Assembly: GCA_031296405.1 (NCBI GenBank)
Contig: JAVKKH010000014.1
Coordinates: forward strand, 1-61,038
DNA length: 61,038 bases
Reading direction: 5' to 3'
Source: Candidatus Tepidifontimicrobium thermophilum
Lineage (GTDB): Bacteria; Sysuimicrobiota; Sysuimicrobiia; Sysuimicrobiales; Sysuimicrobiaceae
Shown: positions 25,759 to 36,181 of the stretch, one piece after another
How positions within the stretch are numbered: position 1 is the first letter of the stretch
How the letters are laid out: every line of letters starts with the position of its first letter
The notes under the pieces: model-generated
Told to the model about the DNA's origin: nothing
Database searches by the model: none
Seen by the model: only the letters and a program-made list of their open reading frames with translations
Made by a program: the position numbers and the translations under genes

Positions 25759-27104
25759 GCGTGGTGGCCGAACCCGTCCGCGTGCTGATCTTGGGGGCCG
25801 GCGGCCGGGACTTCCACAACTTCAACGTGTACTTCCGCCACCGGCCGGACTACCGGGTGGTGGCGTTCACCGCCACCCAGATCCCCAACCTCGCAGGCCG
25901 ACGGTACCCACCGGAGCTAGCAGGTCCCGGCTACCCGGAGGGGATCCCCATCGTGCCCGAGGAGGAGATGGAGGCGTGGATCCGCCGGGAGGGCGTCCGG
26001 GAGGTGGTGTTCAGCTACAGTGACGTCTCCCACGAGCACGTGATGCACGTGGCCTCCCGGGCGCTGGCCGCGGGCAGCAGCGTCCGCTTCCTGGGCCCAG
26101 AAGACACCATGTTGCGGGTCCGCGTGCCGGTGGTGGCCGTCGGTGCGGTGCGCACGGGCAGCGGCAAGAGCCAGACGGCCCGCAAGCTGGCGCGCCTTTT
26201 GCGCGAGTGGGGGAAGCGGGTGGTGGTGGTCCGCCACCCCATGGCCTACGGCGACCTCGTGGCCCAGGCGGTGCAGCGATTCGCTTCGTGGGAGGACCTG
26301 GACCGCACGCCCCTGACGGTGGAGGAGCGCGAGGAGTACGAGCCCCACGTGGCCGTGGGCGTGCCGGTGTACGCGGGTGTGGACTACGGGGAGGTGTTCC
26401 GCAGAGCCGAGGCGGAGGCCGAGGTCCTGGTGTGGGACGGAGGCAACAACGACTTCCCGTTCGTCTGGCCCGACCGCTACGTGGTGGTAGCCGACCCCCA
26501 CCGGGCCGGCCACGAGCTGCGCTACCACCCTGGAGAGGTCAACCTCCGCATGGCCCACGTGGTGGTGGTCAACAAGGTGGACACCGCACCCCGGGAGGCG
26601 GTGGAGGAGGTGGTGCGGAACGTCCGGTCCGCCAACCCCGGCGCGGTGGTGGTGGAGGCGGCCTCGCCCATCCAGGTGGATCGCCCGGAGGTAGTGGTGG
26701 GATGTAGGGTGGTCGTCGTGGAGGACGGGCCCACCGTGACGCACGGCGGGATGCCTTACGGCGCCGGGCTTCTGGCCGCCCGCCGACTGGGGGCGGTGGT
26801 GGTGGACCCGCGGCCGTACGCGGTGGGCAGCCTGCAGCAAGTGTTCCGCGACTACCCGCACCTCACCCAGGTGCTGCCGGCCATGGGGTACGGAGGCGAG
26901 CAGCTGCGGGAGCTCGAGCAAACCCTCCTGCGCGCCGAGGCGGACGCGGTGGTGGTGGGAACCCCCGTGGACCTGCGACGGTTGCTGCGCCTGGACAAGC
27001 CCGCCGCCAGGGTCCGGTACGAGCTGGAGGAGGTGGGCTCCCCGACCCTCGCGGACCTGCTGCGCAACTGGCTCCACGAGTGGGAGTCTCGCGCCCGGGC
27101 CTGA
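25755..27104 (+). CDS. Cyclic 2,3-diphosphoglycerate synthetase-like GTPase (COG2403 type)
   Basis: The roughly 449-residue protein has an N-terminal Rossmann-like region (VRVLILGAGGRDFHNFN) and a P-loop with AVRTGSGKSQTARKLARLLRE split around residue 135. Motifs VWDGGNNDFPF and VVVNKVDTA follow. This layout matches archaeal cyclic 2,3-diphosphoglycerate synthetase and its bacterial relatives. In methanogens the product is a thermoprotective solute; in bacteria the role is untested to my knowledge. Three in-frame GTG codons (25755, 25761, 25764) are possible starts; 25755 overlaps the argS stop and has GAGG 4 bp upstream. It could instead be a generic regulatory GTPase. Confidence 0.82.
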   Translation: MSVVAEPVRVLILGAGGRDFHNFNVYFRHRPDYRVVAFTATQIPNLAGRRYPPELAGPGYPEGIPIVPEEEMEAWIRREGVREVVFSYSDVSHEHVMHVASRALAAGSSVRFLGPEDTMLRVRVPVVAVGAVRTGSGKSQTARKLARLLREWGKRVVVVRHPMAYGDLVAQAVQRFASWEDLDRTPLTVEEREEYEPHVAVGVPVYAGVDYGEVFRRAEAEAEVLVWDGGNNDFPFVWPDRYVVVADPHRAGHELRYHPGEVNLRMAHVVVVNKVDTAPREAVEEVVRNVRSANPGAVVVEAASPIQVDRPEVVVGCRVVVVEDGPTVTHGGMPYGAGLLAARRLGAVVVDPRPYAVGSLQQVFRDYPHLTQVLPAMGYGGEQLRELEQTLLRAEADAVVVGTPVDLRRLLRLDKPAARVRYELEEVGSPTLADLLRNWLHEWESRARA

Positions 27105-27110
27105 AGCCCT

Positions 27111-28082
27111 TCAGAAGAGCCGGATGGGCCCTACCCGCCCACGGTCGGCCACGTGCACGGAATCCACGAATCGGATCTCCCCGCAGCGCGCACCCATGAC
27201 CAGGGTATGGGTGCGCTGACCACCGGCGAAGAACAACACCCCCTTGAACAGGTCCCCGTCCGTGATCCCGGTGCAGGAGAACACCACCTCGCGCCCCGGG
27301 ACCAGGTCCTCGGTGAGGAAGACCCGGTCGGGGTCGTCCACCCCCATCCCCCGGACCCGCTCCCGCTCCTCGTCGTTGCGGAACCAGAACCGGCCCTGGA
27401 TCTCCCCGCCGAGACAGCGCAGGGCCGCGGCCGCCAGCACTCCCTCCGGAGCGCCCCCGATCCCCATCACCGCGTGCACCCCGGTGCCCGAGAGGGCGGC
27501 CGCGATGGCGGCGCTGACGTCCCCGTCGGAAATCAACCGGATCCGGGCGCCCGCCTCGCGCACCTGCTCGATGAGTCCCGCGTGGCGGGGCCGGTCCAGG
27601 ATCACCACCGTGATGTCCTGCACGCTCCGCCGCAGGGAGCTGGCGATGGTGCTCAGGTTCCGCGCTGTCGGCCACCGCAGATCCACCCGGCCCGCCGCGG
27701 CAGGCCCGACGATGAGCTTTTCCATGTACACGTCGGGAGCGTGCAGGATCCCGCCCCGCTCGCTGGCGGCAATGACGGAGATGGCGTTGGGCTGACCCCG
27801 AGCCACCAGGGTGGTGCCCTCCACGGGATCCACCGCCATGTCCACCGGGTAGCCCGTACCCGCGCCCACCTCCTCGCCGATGTACAGCATGGGCGCCTCG
27901 TCCCGCTCGCCCTCCCCGATGACCACCCGGCCGCGGATGGGTAGCTGGGCCAGCGCGCCCCGCATGGCCTCCACCGCCACCCGGTCCACCGCCTCACCGT
28001 CGCCCCGTCCCATGAGGCGGGCCGCGGCCAGGGCTGCAGCCTCTGTCACCTGCACGAACTCCAACATCAGGGCTCGTTCCAC
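27111..28082 (-). CDS. glpX: Fructose-1,6-bisphosphatase class II
   Basis: GlpX hydrolyses fructose-1,6-bisphosphate in gluconeogenesis. The 323-residue product has the metal-binding motifs [18 protein letters not shown] and DPVEGTT, plus SDGDVSAAI and [23 protein letters not shown] site 5 bp upstream supports the GTG start; an internal ATG six codons later is less likely. It lies 7 bp after the HtrA stop and converges with the GTPase gene. Some homologues also act on sedoheptulose-1,7-bisphosphate. Confidence 0.96.
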   Translation of the reverse strand: MERALMLEFVQVTEAAALAAARLMGRGDGEAVDRVAVEAMRGALAQLPIRGRVVIGEGERDEAPMLYIGEEVGAGTGYPVDMAVDPVEGTTLVARGQPNAISVIAASERGGILHAPDVYMEKLIVGPAAAGRVDLRWPTARNLSTIASSLRRSVQDITVVILDRPRHAGLIEQVREAGARIRLISDGDVSAAIAAALSGTGVHAVMGIGGAPEGVLAAAALRCLGGEIQGRFWFRNDEERERVRGMGVDDPDRVFLTEDLVPGREVVFSCTGITDGDLFKGVLFFAGGQRTHTLVMGARCGEIRFVDSVHVADRGRVGPIRLF

Positions 28083-28089
28083 GGCACCC

Positions 28090-29244
28090 TCACTGCGGCG
28101 GCCGCGGTCCCAGCCGCACCCGCAGCTGCAGCCGCTGCCCGCCCCGGACCACCGTCACCGTCACCACGTCGCCCACCCGGCGCTGCAGGATCTCCCGCTG
28201 GAAGTCCGAAGCACCCTCGATCCGCTTGCCCTGCATCTCCACGATGATGTCCAGGGGCTTGACGCCCGCCGCCTCCGCTCCGCTGCCCGGCACCACCTGC
28301 TGGACCAGCACCCCGTGGTCTGCCGCCAGTCCGTACGCCTGCGCCAGCTCTCGGGTCACCTCCACGTACGCCACGCCGAAGAAGGGCCGCTGCACGCTGC
28401 CCGTGCGGATCAGCTGTTCCATCACGGACCGCGCCACCGAGGAGGGAATGGCGAAGCCGATGCCCTGGGCCTGAGGGATGATGGCGGTGTTGATGCCGAT
28501 CACCTGGCCCGCGCTGTTCACCAGGGCGCCCCCGCTGTTGCCAGGGTTAATGGCGGCGTCGGTCTGGATCAGGTTGTCGATGACGAACCCGGGCACCTGG
28601 ATGGAGCGGTTGAGGGCGCTCACCACCCCTACCGTCACCGTGCTCCCCAACCCGAAGGGGTTCCCGATGGCGATGGCCAGCTGGCCCACCCGCAGGGCGT
28701 GGGAGTCCCCCAGTTCTGCTGCCGGGAGCTTCCGGCCCCTGGGATCCACCTTGATCACCGCCAGGTCCGAGGGCGGGTCGGTCCCCACCACGCGACCCTC
28801 CAGCTCGGTGCCGTCTAGCAGCCGCACCCGGATCTGAGTCGCGTTCCGGATCACGTGGTTGTTGGTGAGGATGTACCCGTCCTCGCTGACGATGACGCCC
28901 GAGCCCGCTCCCTCCTGCGGGAACAGCTGGCCGAAGAAGTCCGGTGCGAAGCCGCGGGTTTGGATGTTCACCACCGCGGGCCGGACCTTCTCCACCACCT
29001 GGATGACCACGGACTCTTCCGCCTGCACCCGGACCACCCCGCCCGGGGCCGACGGTGCCTGTGGGGAGGCGACCACCACAGGGGTCGGGCCGGCCAGCCG
29101 TCGCGCGGACAGATAGCCGCCCACGGCCCCGCTGGCCACCGCCAGCACCACCACCGCCACCCACACCCCGAACCCGGGGCCGCGCGGCCTAGTGGGCGGC
29201 GGGGTATCTTGAGCCGGTCCGTACACGGAATAGGGTGTCGACAT
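28090..29244 (-). CDS. HtrA/DegP-type membrane-anchored serine protease
   Basis: The 384-residue protein has a short cytoplasmic N-terminus, one transmembrane helix (about 25-45), a trypsin-like domain and one C-terminal PDZ domain. The catalytic triad is His130 (TNNHVI), Asp160 (SDLAVIKVD) and Ser237 (GNSGGALV). It degrades or refolds misfolded proteins outside the membrane. A GGAGGG site precedes the chosen ATG; the frame is open further upstream without homology. It is followed by glpX. Confidence 0.96.
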   Translation of the reverse strand: MSTPYSVYGPAQDTPPPTRPRGPGFGVWVAVVVLAVASGAVGGYLSARRLAGPTPVVVASPQAPSAPGGVVRVQAEESVVIQVVEKVRPAVVNIQTRGFAPDFFGQLFPQEGAGSGVIVSEDGYILTNNHVIRNATQIRVRLLDGTELEGRVVGTDPPSDLAVIKVDPRGRKLPAAELGDSHALRVGQLAIAIGNPFGLGSTVTVGVVSALNRSIQVPGFVIDNLIQTDAAINPGNSGGALVNSAGQVIGINTAIIPQAQGIGFAIPSSVARSVMEQLIRTGSVQRPFFGVAYVEVTRELAQAYGLAADHGVLVQQVVPGSGAEAAGVKPLDIIVEMQGKRIEGASDFQREILQRRVGDVVTVTVVRGGQRLQLRVRLGPRPPQ

Positions 29245-29294
29245 CCCTCTACCCTCCGCTCGGACAATTCTCCCTGCCCTTCTCCCCCATAATC

Positions 29295-30410
29295 TCACAA
29301 CCCCCGGCCTCCCTTTCGCGGGCCCTCAGGCTCCGGCGCCGTCTGGCGGGACCAAAGGGGCATGAGGATCTTGATGTGGGTCACCCGCAGGAGGGCGTCG
29401 TCCCGACGGCCCACCAAGGGCGGGAACAGGGTCCACGGACCCGCGTCCACCCGGCACATCACCAAAAACCGCTCCGCGACCCGCCGCTGCCACTCCTCCT
29501 CGTCCAGCAGGTCGTCGGGGTCGTAGCGCGGCGCGATGAACGCGGAGAACAGCGGCGCGGTCCCCTGGGGCGAGGGGTCGAGCGGGTTGAGGGGACCCAC
29601 CACCATCCACTGCGTCCCCAGCACCGCGCCCACCAGCTCCGGGCTGTGGGCGTGGTCCCGGGGGATGATCTGGAACCCGCCCACTTGCCCCACGGGCGAG
29701 GTAGAGATGTCGATGACGCCCGGGTGGTTGGCCCGCACGCGGCCGATGCCCACGTACTGCGTCCCCTGGAACCGGCCCACGCCCGCCACGGGCCGCAGCA
29801 CCACCGCCAGCAGCTCCTCCGTGCCGTCCAGGTAGCGGGCCCGGATCAAGCCGCCGAACCGGTTCTCGAACTCCACCTCTGCGGGGTAGCGGGCAGGCCG
29901 CCGGACCACCACCCACAGCCGCACGCCCACGGTGGGGACCCAGCCGGCCACAGGCCGCAGCCCGTCCGGCCCCTCCGCCAGGACCTCGTTGCCCACGAAG
30001 GCGCTGTAGCGCCCGCCGAAGATCCCGCGGCCGCCAGGGATGTCCGTGAGGATCCCGTGGGGTGCCCACGGCGTGCCACGGGGCCACACGCTGAAAATGA
30101 GCCCACGGCCGTCGGCAGCCTCTCCTACCTTCACGTGCACCGCGTTGGCACCGCTGGCCACCACCGTGCCCGTCCGGCCCCATCGGCTGGCCGTGAACCC
30201 CACCGCGGAGCTCACCGCGGGACGTACGACCCGCCCGATCACCCTCCACGTGCGGCCGCCGTCCTCGCTGGCCTCCACCGCCCCCCCGGCCGCGTTCTCC
30301 AGCCGCCAGCGGTAAACCTCCACTTCGTCCACCGCGCCCGCGTGGATAGCACCCGAAGCACTCAGCCACACCGCGGCCAGCACCACCAGGGCACCCACCT
30401 TCCGGACCAT
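29295..30410 (-). CDS. Exported protein of unknown function
   Basis: The 371-residue protein has a signal peptide (GALVVLAAVWLSASGAIHAGA, cleaved near residue 26 when split as usual). The mature part is rich in beta-strand patterns, with VEASEDGGRTWRVIG resembling a BNR/sialidase-type Asp box (S-x-D-x-G-x-T-W). Only one such box is clear. The C-terminal half includes DISTSPVGQVGG and IKILMPLW, and the tail is basic. GGAGGTGA precedes the ATG. It is divergent from accD and 50 bp upstream of htrA. No family is recognised. Confidence 0.72.
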   Translation of the reverse strand: MVRKVGALVVLAAVWLSASGAIHAGAVDEVEVYRWRLENAAGGAVEASEDGGRTWRVIGRVVRPAVSSAVGFTASRWGRTGTVVASGANAVHVKVGEAADGRGLIFSVWPRGTPWAPHGILTDIPGGRGIFGGRYSAFVGNEVLAEGPDGLRPVAGWVPTVGVRLWVVVRRPARYPAEVEFENRFGGLIRARYLDGTEELLAVVLRPVAGVGRFQGTQYVGIGRVRANHPGVIDISTSPVGQVGGFQIIPRDHAHSPELVGAVLGTQWMVVGPLNPLDPSPQGTAPLFSAFIAPRYDPDDLLDEEEWQRRVAERFLVMCRVDAGPWTLFPPLVGRRDDALLRVTHIKILMPLWSRQTAPEPEGPRKGGRGL

Positions 30411-30479
30411 CCGGTCACCTCCCTCCTGACCCATTGTGCGGGCAGGATTCCGCACCGGGAGACCCGAAAAGCCGAAACC

Positions 30480-31337
30480 GTGTTGAACTGGTTGCGCCGT
30501 CCCAAGTACGAGTCCGTGGAGCGGCGGGACATCCCCGCGGGACTGTGGGCCAAATGTCCCCGGTGCGCGCAGCTGGTGTACCGCAAGGAGCTGGAACGCA
30601 ACCTGAAGGTGTGTCCCAAGTGCGGCTACCACCACCGCCTGAGCGGGCCCGAGCGGCTCCGGCTGCTGGTGGACGAGGGGACCTTCGAGGAGTGGGACGC
30701 GGAGCTCGCCTCCGTAGACCCTTTGGGCTTCCCGGAGTATGCGGACCGCTACCGTCAGGCGGTGCAGCGCACGGGCCGTCGGGAGGCGGTGCTCACCGGC
30801 CGCGGCCGCATCGAGGGTGTGGAGGCGGCGGTGGCGGTGCTGGACTTCGAGTTCCTCGGCGGCAGCATGGGCTCCGTGGTGGGCGAGAAGGTCGCCCGGA
30901 CGTTCGAGCGGGCTGTGGAGCTCCGGCTTCCCGTGGTCACCTGCAGCGCCAGTGGCGGAGCCCGGATGCAGGAAGGCGTCCTGTCCCTCATGCAGCTGGC
31001 CAAGACGGTGGCCTCGGTGGGCCGGCTGCACGCCGCGGGGTTGCCCTTCGTGTCCGTTCTGTGCGACCCCACCACGGGCGGGGTCACCGCGTCCTTCGCG
31101 ATGCTGGGCGACGTGCACGTGGCCGAACCGGGAGCCCTCATCGGCTTCGCGGGCGCCCGCGTCATCGAGCAGACCATCCGGCAGAAGCTCCCCGAGGGCT
31201 TCCAGACCGCGGAGTTCCTCCTGCGCTGCGGGCTCGTGGACCTCATCGTGCCCCGGTCAGAGCTGAAGAGCACCGTGGCGCGCCTGCTGCGGCTGATGAG
31301 CGTGGGCGGAGAGGTGACCGTTGACCACCGCGCCTGA
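30480..31337 (+). CDS. accD: Acetyl-CoA carboxylase carboxyltransferase subunit beta
   Basis: This is the zinc-containing half of the carboxyltransferase that makes malonyl-CoA for fatty acid synthesis. The 285-residue product has the N-terminal zinc ribbon CPRC ... CPKC. The crotonase-like core has GGSMGSVVGEKV, CSASGGARMQEG, TGGVTASFA and RVIEQTIRQKLPEGFQ. The GTG at 30480 is the most plausible start, although no strong ribosome site is visible. The stop overlaps accA by 17 nt. Confidence 0.95.
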   Translation: MLNWLRRPKYESVERRDIPAGLWAKCPRCAQLVYRKELERNLKVCPKCGYHHRLSGPERLRLLVDEGTFEEWDAELASVDPLGFPEYADRYRQAVQRTGRREAVLTGRGRIEGVEAAVAVLDFEFLGGSMGSVVGEKVARTFERAVELRLPVVTCSASGGARMQEGVLSLMQLAKTVASVGRLHAAGLPFVSVLCDPTTGGVTASFAMLGDVHVAEPGALIGFAGARVIEQTIRQKLPEGFQTAEFLLRCGLVDLIVPRSELKSTVARLLRLMSVGGEVTVDHRA

Positions 31338-32310
31338 CCGGAGCGAGCAGGAGCGGGAGCTGCAGCAGCTGGAGGAGCAGCTGGCGCAGCTGCAGGCGGC
31401 GAGTCCCGACGTCCCCGACCTGGAGGCCCGCCTGCAGGCTCTGCGGGAGCGGGTGCAGGTCCTGCGGGAGGCCCTGTGGCGCCAGCCCACGCCCTGGCAA
31501 GTGGTGCAGGCCGCCCGTCACCCGCAGCGCCCCAAGCTCGCGGACTACCTGCAGAGGCTGTTCACGGACGTGGTGGAGCTGCACGGGGACCGCCTGTTCG
31601 GCGACGACCCCGCCATGTTCTGCGGGCTCGCGCGCCTGGACGGCCAGCCCGTGGTGGTGGTGGGCCACCACAAGGGCAAGGACACGCGGGAGAACGTGCA
31701 CCGGCGCTGGGGCATGCCGAACCCGGAGGGATACCGGAAGGCCGCGCGGGTCCTGCGCCTGGCGGACAAACTGGGGTTGCCCGCGGTGGCGCTGGTGGAC
31801 ACTCCCGCGGCGTACCCGGGCGTGGAGGCGGAGGAGCGCGGCCAGGCAGAAGCCATCGCCCGCAGCATCCTGACCCTGGTGCAGCTGCGGTCGCCCGTGG
31901 TGGTGGCAATCACCGGCGAGGGCGGCAGCGGCGGGGCGCTGGCCATCGGGGTCGGAGACCGGGTGCTCATGATGCAGTACGCCATTTACTCCGTGATCCC
32001 GCCCGAGGGCTGCGCCGCCATCCTGTGGCGGGACGCCGCCCGCAAGGAGGAGGCCGCGTCAGCCCTCAAACTCACCGCGCAGGACCTCCTGGAGCTCGGC
32101 GTGGTGGACGAGGTGGTCCCGGAGCCCTTAGGGGGCGCCCACCTGGACCCGGAACGCGCCGCCCAGGCCCTGCGCGAGGCGCTGGTACGGCACCTGCGGG
32201 AGGTCCAGGCCGTCCCCCCTGAGGAGCGGCTACGGCGCCGCTACGATAAGTACCGGCGGATGGGCCGGTTCACCTCTCACCCCTCGGACCTGCTGGCAGG
32301 CGGTTGGTGA
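31321..32310 (+). CDS. accA: Acetyl-CoA carboxylase carboxyltransferase subunit alpha
   Basis: This is the partner of accD. The 329-residue protein starts at TTG behind GGAGAGG inside the end of accD. The N-terminal coiled coil ([12 protein letters not shown]) is followed by the carboxyltransferase domain with [19 protein letters not shown] [39 protein letters not shown] and [13 protein letters not shown]. All core motifs are present. accB and accC follow, so the whole multisubunit enzyme is encoded together. Confidence 0.97.
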   Translation: MTTAPDRSEQERELQQLEEQLAQLQAASPDVPDLEARLQALRERVQVLREALWRQPTPWQVVQAARHPQRPKLADYLQRLFTDVVELHGDRLFGDDPAMFCGLARLDGQPVVVVGHHKGKDTRENVHRRWGMPNPEGYRKAARVLRLADKLGLPAVALVDTPAAYPGVEAEERGQAEAIARSILTLVQLRSPVVVAITGEGGSGGALAIGVGDRVLMMQYAIYSVIPPEGCAAILWRDAARKEEAASALKLTAQDLLELGVVDEVVPEPLGGAHLDPERAAQALREALVRHLREVQAVPPEERLRRRYDKYRRMGRFTSHPSDLLAGGW

Positions 32311-32333
32311 ACCCGCCCCGAAAAGGAGCGCCG

Positions 32334-32795
32334 ATGTCGGACGACCAGCGGCCCTCGCTGAACTTCGACGAGATCCGCGAGCTGGTGCGGATCGCCAGCG
32401 AAGCGGACATCACGGAGCTGGAGGTGGAGGCCGGGCACCTCCGGGTGGCCATCCGGAAGGCCCCCCGCGGGACTGCGCCGCCTACCCCGGTCAACCCTCC
32501 GGCCGCAGCCCCCGCCCCTGCTGCCCCGGCCCCGGAGGCACACAGCCCCCACTGGGTCCCCGTCACCGCGCCCATGGTCGGCACCTTCTACCGGGCTCCC
32601 GGACCGGACCAGCCGCCCTTCGTCCAGGAGGGCGACCGGGTGGAAGCTGGCCAGACCCTGTGCATCATCGAGGCGATGAAGATGTTCAACGAGATCCCCG
32701 CGGAGGTGTCCGGGCGGGTGGTGCGGGTGCTGGCGGAGAACGGGGCTCCCGTGGAGTACGGGCAGCCCCTGTTCCTCATCGACCCTCAAGGGTAG
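32334..32795 (+). CDS. accB: Biotin carboxyl carrier protein of acetyl-CoA carboxylase
   Basis: The 153-residue carrier has the helical N-terminus ([21 protein letters not shown]), an Ala/Pro linker at about 45-72, and the biotinyl domain with EAMKM, where Lys116 is the biotin site. The ATG at 32334 follows AAAGGAG; an earlier in-frame start is less good. It lies 23 bp after accA and 9 bp before accC. Confidence 0.97.
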   Translation: MSDDQRPSLNFDEIRELVRIASEADITELEVEAGHLRVAIRKAPRGTAPPTPVNPPAAAPAPAAPAPEAHSPHWVPVTAPMVGTFYRAPGPDQPPFVQEGDRVEAGQTLCIIEAMKMFNEIPAEVSGRVVRVLAENGAPVEYGQPLFLIDPQG

Positions 32796-32804
32796 CCTCC
32801 CCGC

Positions 32805-34172
32805 ATGTTCCGGAAGGTCCTCGTAGCCAACCGGGGCGAGATCGCGGTACGGGTGATCCGGGCGTGCCGGGAGCTCGGGATCCGCACCGTGGCCGTGTAC
32901 TCCGAGGCGGACCGGGACAGCCTGCACGTCCGGCTAGCGGACGAGGCGTTCTGCATCGGCCCGCCTCCGGCTTCCGAGAGCTACCTGAACGTGCCCAACA
33001 TCCTGAGCACCGCGGAGCTGCTTGGGGTGGACGCCATCCACCCGGGCTACGGCTTCCTGTCGGAGGACCCGCGGTTCGCGGAGATCTGTCGGGACGCCCG
33101 GATCGCCTTCATCGGCCCGCCCCCCGAGGCCATCGAGGCCATGGGCAACAAAGCCCGAGCCCGGGAGATCGCCCAGCGCGCGGGCGTCCCCGTGGTCCCC
33201 GGGAGCCCCGGACCTGTACGGAACGAGCGGGAGGCCTACCAGATCGCCGACCGCATCGGCTACCCGCTGCTGGTGAAGGCCTCCGCGGGCGGCGGGGGGC
33301 GCGGCATGCGGGTGGTGCACAACCGCGAGGACCTCGCCCGCGCCCTGCAAACTGCGCAGCGGGAGGCGGAGGCCGCCTTCGGCAGCGGCGAGCTGTACCT
33401 GGAGAAGTACCTGGAGGAGCCCCGGCACGTGGAGGTGCAGGTCCTCGCGGACAGCCGGGGCAACGCCATCCACCTCGGCGACCGGGAGTGCTCCATCCAG
33501 CGCCGCCACCAGAAGCTGTTGGAAGAAGCACCGGCCCCCGGATTATCCCCCCGCCTGCGGGCGCAGCTGTACCGTGCGGCCCTGCGCCTGGTCCGCACCA
33601 TCGGATACGTGAACGCGGGCACCGTGGAGTTCCTGGTGGACCGCCAGGACAACTTCTATTTCCTGGAGATGAACACCCGCATCCAGGTGGAGCACCCCGT
33701 CACGGAAGCCATCACGGGCCTGGACCTGGTGGCCGAGCAGATCCGCATCGCCGCGGGAGAGCGCCTCCGCTTCAGCCAGCGGGAGGTGGAGTTCCGCGGC
33801 CACGCCCTGGAGTGCCGGATCAACGCGGAGGACCCCGCGCGGGACTTCCGCCCGTCCCCGGGTCGGGTGGTGTCCTTCGTGCCGCCCGGCGGCCCCGGGG
33901 TGCGGGTGGACACCCACGTGTACGCGGGCTACACGATCCCCCCGTACTATGATTCACTGGTGGCAAAGGTGGTGGCCTGGGGACGGGACCGGATGGAGGC
34001 CATCGCCCGCATGGAGCGGGCGCTCCGGGAGTTCGAGATCACGGGGATCCGCACCACCCTCCCGCTTCACCGGGCCATCCTGGACAACGCCTTCTTCCGG
34101 CGCGGCGAGGTGTACACGAACTTCGTCCAGCGCCGGGTGGACCTCGGCCAGCTCGGCCGCTGGTCGTCGTGA
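32805..34172 (+). CDS. accC: Biotin carboxylase subunit of acetyl-CoA carboxylase
   Basis: This ATP-grasp enzyme carboxylates the biotin on AccB. The 455-residue length is standard. Motifs are [25 protein letters not shown], the ATP loop [12 protein letters not shown], and [14 protein letters not shown]. It completes a contiguous accDABC set. Confidence 0.98.
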   Translation: MFRKVLVANRGEIAVRVIRACRELGIRTVAVYSEADRDSLHVRLADEAFCIGPPPASESYLNVPNILSTAELLGVDAIHPGYGFLSEDPRFAEICRDARIAFIGPPPEAIEAMGNKARAREIAQRAGVPVVPGSPGPVRNEREAYQIADRIGYPLLVKASAGGGGRGMRVVHNREDLARALQTAQREAEAAFGSGELYLEKYLEEPRHVEVQVLADSRGNAIHLGDRECSIQRRHQKLLEEAPAPGLSPRLRAQLYRAALRLVRTIGYVNAGTVEFLVDRQDNFYFLEMNTRIQVEHPVTEAITGLDLVAEQIRIAAGERLRFSQREVEFRGHALECRINAEDPARDFRPSPGRVVSFVPPGGPGVRVDTHVYAGYTIPPYYDSLVAKVVAWGRDRMEAIARMERALREFEITGIRTTLPLHRAILDNAFFRRGEVYTNFVQRRVDLGQLGRWSS

Positions 34173-34190
34173 GCACGGAGGGGAGGACCC

Positions 34191-35186
34191 ATGCAGCACG
34201 CGGAGCCGATAACCGTGCCGGTGGACACCCTCCTGGAGTGGTACCGGACCCTGGTCTTCTGCCGTCGCTTCGAGGAGCAGACGGAGCGGAGCTTCCGGCG
34301 CGGGAAGATCGGAGGCTACCTGCACGTGGCCATCGGCCAGGAGGCGGTCCCCCTGGGCTTTCTGTCCGCCATCCGTCCGGACGACGTGTTCTTCGTCTCG
34401 TACCGGGACCACGTGCACACCCTGGTCCGGGGCACGGACCCGGGCACGGTGATGGCGGAGCTGTACGGGAAGCTCGGGGGCACGTGTAAGGGCAAGGGGG
34501 GATCCATGCACCTGTTCGACGTCGCCCGAGGAAACTACGGCGGCTACGGGATCGTGGGGGGACACATCCCGCTGGCGGTGGGGGCTGCGTACGCGCTCCG
34601 CTACCAGGGGACCGACCAGGTGTGCCTGTGCTTCTTCGGGGACGGCGCGATGAACAGCGGAGCCCTCCACGAGGCCGCCAACCTGGCGGGGCTGTGGGGC
34701 CGCGAGGGCCTGTGCCCCGTGGTCTTCGTGGTGGAGAACAACCAGTACGGGATGGGCACCTCCGTGGAACGCGCCTCCGCGGTGGTGGAGCTGGCGCGGC
34801 GGTTCGACGCGTACGACATCCCGAACGAACGATGCGACGGGATGGACGTGGTAGCCGTCTACGAGGTGGCCCGGCGGGTCGTGGAGGAGGTGCGCCGCAC
34901 GGGCCGGCCCTACGCGGTGGAGGCCCTCACCTACCGGTTCTCCGGCCACGGCGCCGCGGACCTGTTCCAGCCCTACCGTACCAAGCAGGAGGTGGAACGC
35001 TGGCGGCAACGCGACCCCATCCTCGTGCTGGAGCGGCGGCTCCGGGAAGCGGGCGCCCTGGACGACGAGGCGGTTCGCGAGGTGGAGGCCTGGGCGGAAA
35101 AACGGGTGCAGGAAGCGGTGAGCTTCGCGGAATCCAGCCCCGAACCGCCGCCGGAGGAGCTGTATCGGGACGTGTACGGGGCGTGA
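34191..35186 (+). CDS. pdhA: 2-oxoacid dehydrogenase E1 component, alpha subunit (pyruvate type likely)
   Basis: The thiamine-diphosphate enzyme decarboxylates a 2-oxoacid; this is the TPP-binding alpha subunit of 331 residues. The TPP/Mg motif runs from GDGAMNSG to VVENNQYG. Other signatures are HVAIGQEAVPLG, SYRDHVHTLVRG, KGKGGSMH and the phosphorylation-loop-like RFSGHGAADL. GGAGGACCC precedes the ATG. It is followed by E1 beta and E2. Pyruvate or acetoin is the likely substrate; branched-chain acids cannot be excluded. Confidence 0.92.
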   Translation: MQHAEPITVPVDTLLEWYRTLVFCRRFEEQTERSFRRGKIGGYLHVAIGQEAVPLGFLSAIRPDDVFFVSYRDHVHTLVRGTDPGTVMAELYGKLGGTCKGKGGSMHLFDVARGNYGGYGIVGGHIPLAVGAAYALRYQGTDQVCLCFFGDGAMNSGALHEAANLAGLWGREGLCPVVFVVENNQYGMGTSVERASAVVELARRFDAYDIPNERCDGMDVVAVYEVARRVVEEVRRTGRPYAVEALTYRFSGHGAADLFQPYRTKQEVERWRQRDPILVLERRLREAGALDDEAVREVEAWAEKRVQEAVSFAESSPEPPPEELYRDVYGA

Positions 35187-35191
35187 GGGAC

Positions 35192-36166
35192 ATGACCGAG
35201 ATGACCTACCGGGAAGCCCTGCGATCCACCCTGGTGGAGGAGATGGACCGCGACCCGCGGGTGCTGCTCCTGGGCGAGGACATCGGCGTCTACCAGGGGA
35301 CCTTCCGGATCACGGAGGGGCTGCTGGACCGCTACGGACCCAAGCGGGTCATCGACACCCCCATCTCGGAGCTGGGGTTCATTGGCGCCGCCATCGGCAT
35401 GGCCCTGCTGGGGCTGCGGCCGGTGGTGGAGGTCATGACCTGGAACTTCTCCCTGCCCGCCGCGGACCAGATCCTGCAGAACGCCGCCAAGGTGCGCTAC
35501 TTCTCCGGCGGGCAGGTTTCCGTGCCCCTGGTCATCCGGGGCCCCAACGGAGCGGGCGTCCAGCTTTCCGCCCAGCACTCCCAGTCCCTGGAGTCTTTCT
35601 ACGGCCACTTCCCCGGCCTGCGGGTAGTGGCTCCCGCCACCCCCGCGGACGCCAAAGGGTTGCTGCGCACCGCCCTCCGGTCCGAGGACCCCGTGATCTT
35701 CCTCGAGCACGCGGCCCTGTACGGGATCAAGGGGCCCGTGCCCGACGGGGACTACACCGTCCCCTTCGGCCAAGCCGCGGTGGTCCGCCCGGGCCGGCAC
35801 GTCACTGTGGTAGCGTACAGCCGCATGCTGCACCTAGCCCTGGCGGCCGCGGACGAGCTCGCCCGCGAAGGTGTGGAGTGCGAGGTGGTGGACCTGCGCA
35901 GCCTACGCCCCCTCGACATGGACACGGTGGCCGAGTCGGTGCGGCGCACGCACCGGGCGGTGGTAGTGCAGGAGCAGTGGCCGCTTTTCGGGGCCGCCGC
36001 GGAGGTGGCTGCGGGCATCTACGAACGGTGCTTCGACGACCTGGACGCGCCCGTGGAGCGCGTCACCGGGGAGGACGTGCCCGCCCCCTACGCCCGCAAC
36101 CTCGAGAAGCTCGCGTTCCCCGACGAGGACCGCATTGCCCGCGCGGTCCGACGGGTGTTGCAGTAG
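35192..36166 (+). CDS. pdhB: 2-oxoacid dehydrogenase E1 component, beta subunit
   Basis: The 324-residue partner of the alpha subunit has LLLGEDIGVYQGTF, the catalytic-side motif SELGFIGAAIGMAL and RGPNGAGVQLSAQHSQ. The C-terminal transketolase-type domain has VVDLRSLRPLDMDT. It starts 5 bp after the alpha subunit and is followed 15 bp later by the E2 gene. The two subunits form the alpha2-beta2 E1. Confidence 0.93.
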   Translation: MTEMTYREALRSTLVEEMDRDPRVLLLGEDIGVYQGTFRITEGLLDRYGPKRVIDTPISELGFIGAAIGMALLGLRPVVEVMTWNFSLPAADQILQNAAKVRYFSGGQVSVPLVIRGPNGAGVQLSAQHSQSLESFYGHFPGLRVVAPATPADAKGLLRTALRSEDPVIFLEHAALYGIKGPVPDGDYTVPFGQAAVVRPGRHVTVVAYSRMLHLALAAADELAREGVECEVVDLRSLRPLDMDTVAESVRRTHRAVVVQEQWPLFGAAAEVAAGIYERCFDDLDAPVERVTGEDVPAPYARNLEKLAFPDEDRIARAVRRVLQ

Positions 36167-36181
36167 CGACCGGAGGTGGGC

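Noticed and set aside
29235..30479. Long open frame upstream of accD
   Set aside because: It is antisense to the exported protein with a signal peptide and ribosome site, and has no carboxylase similarity before 30480.
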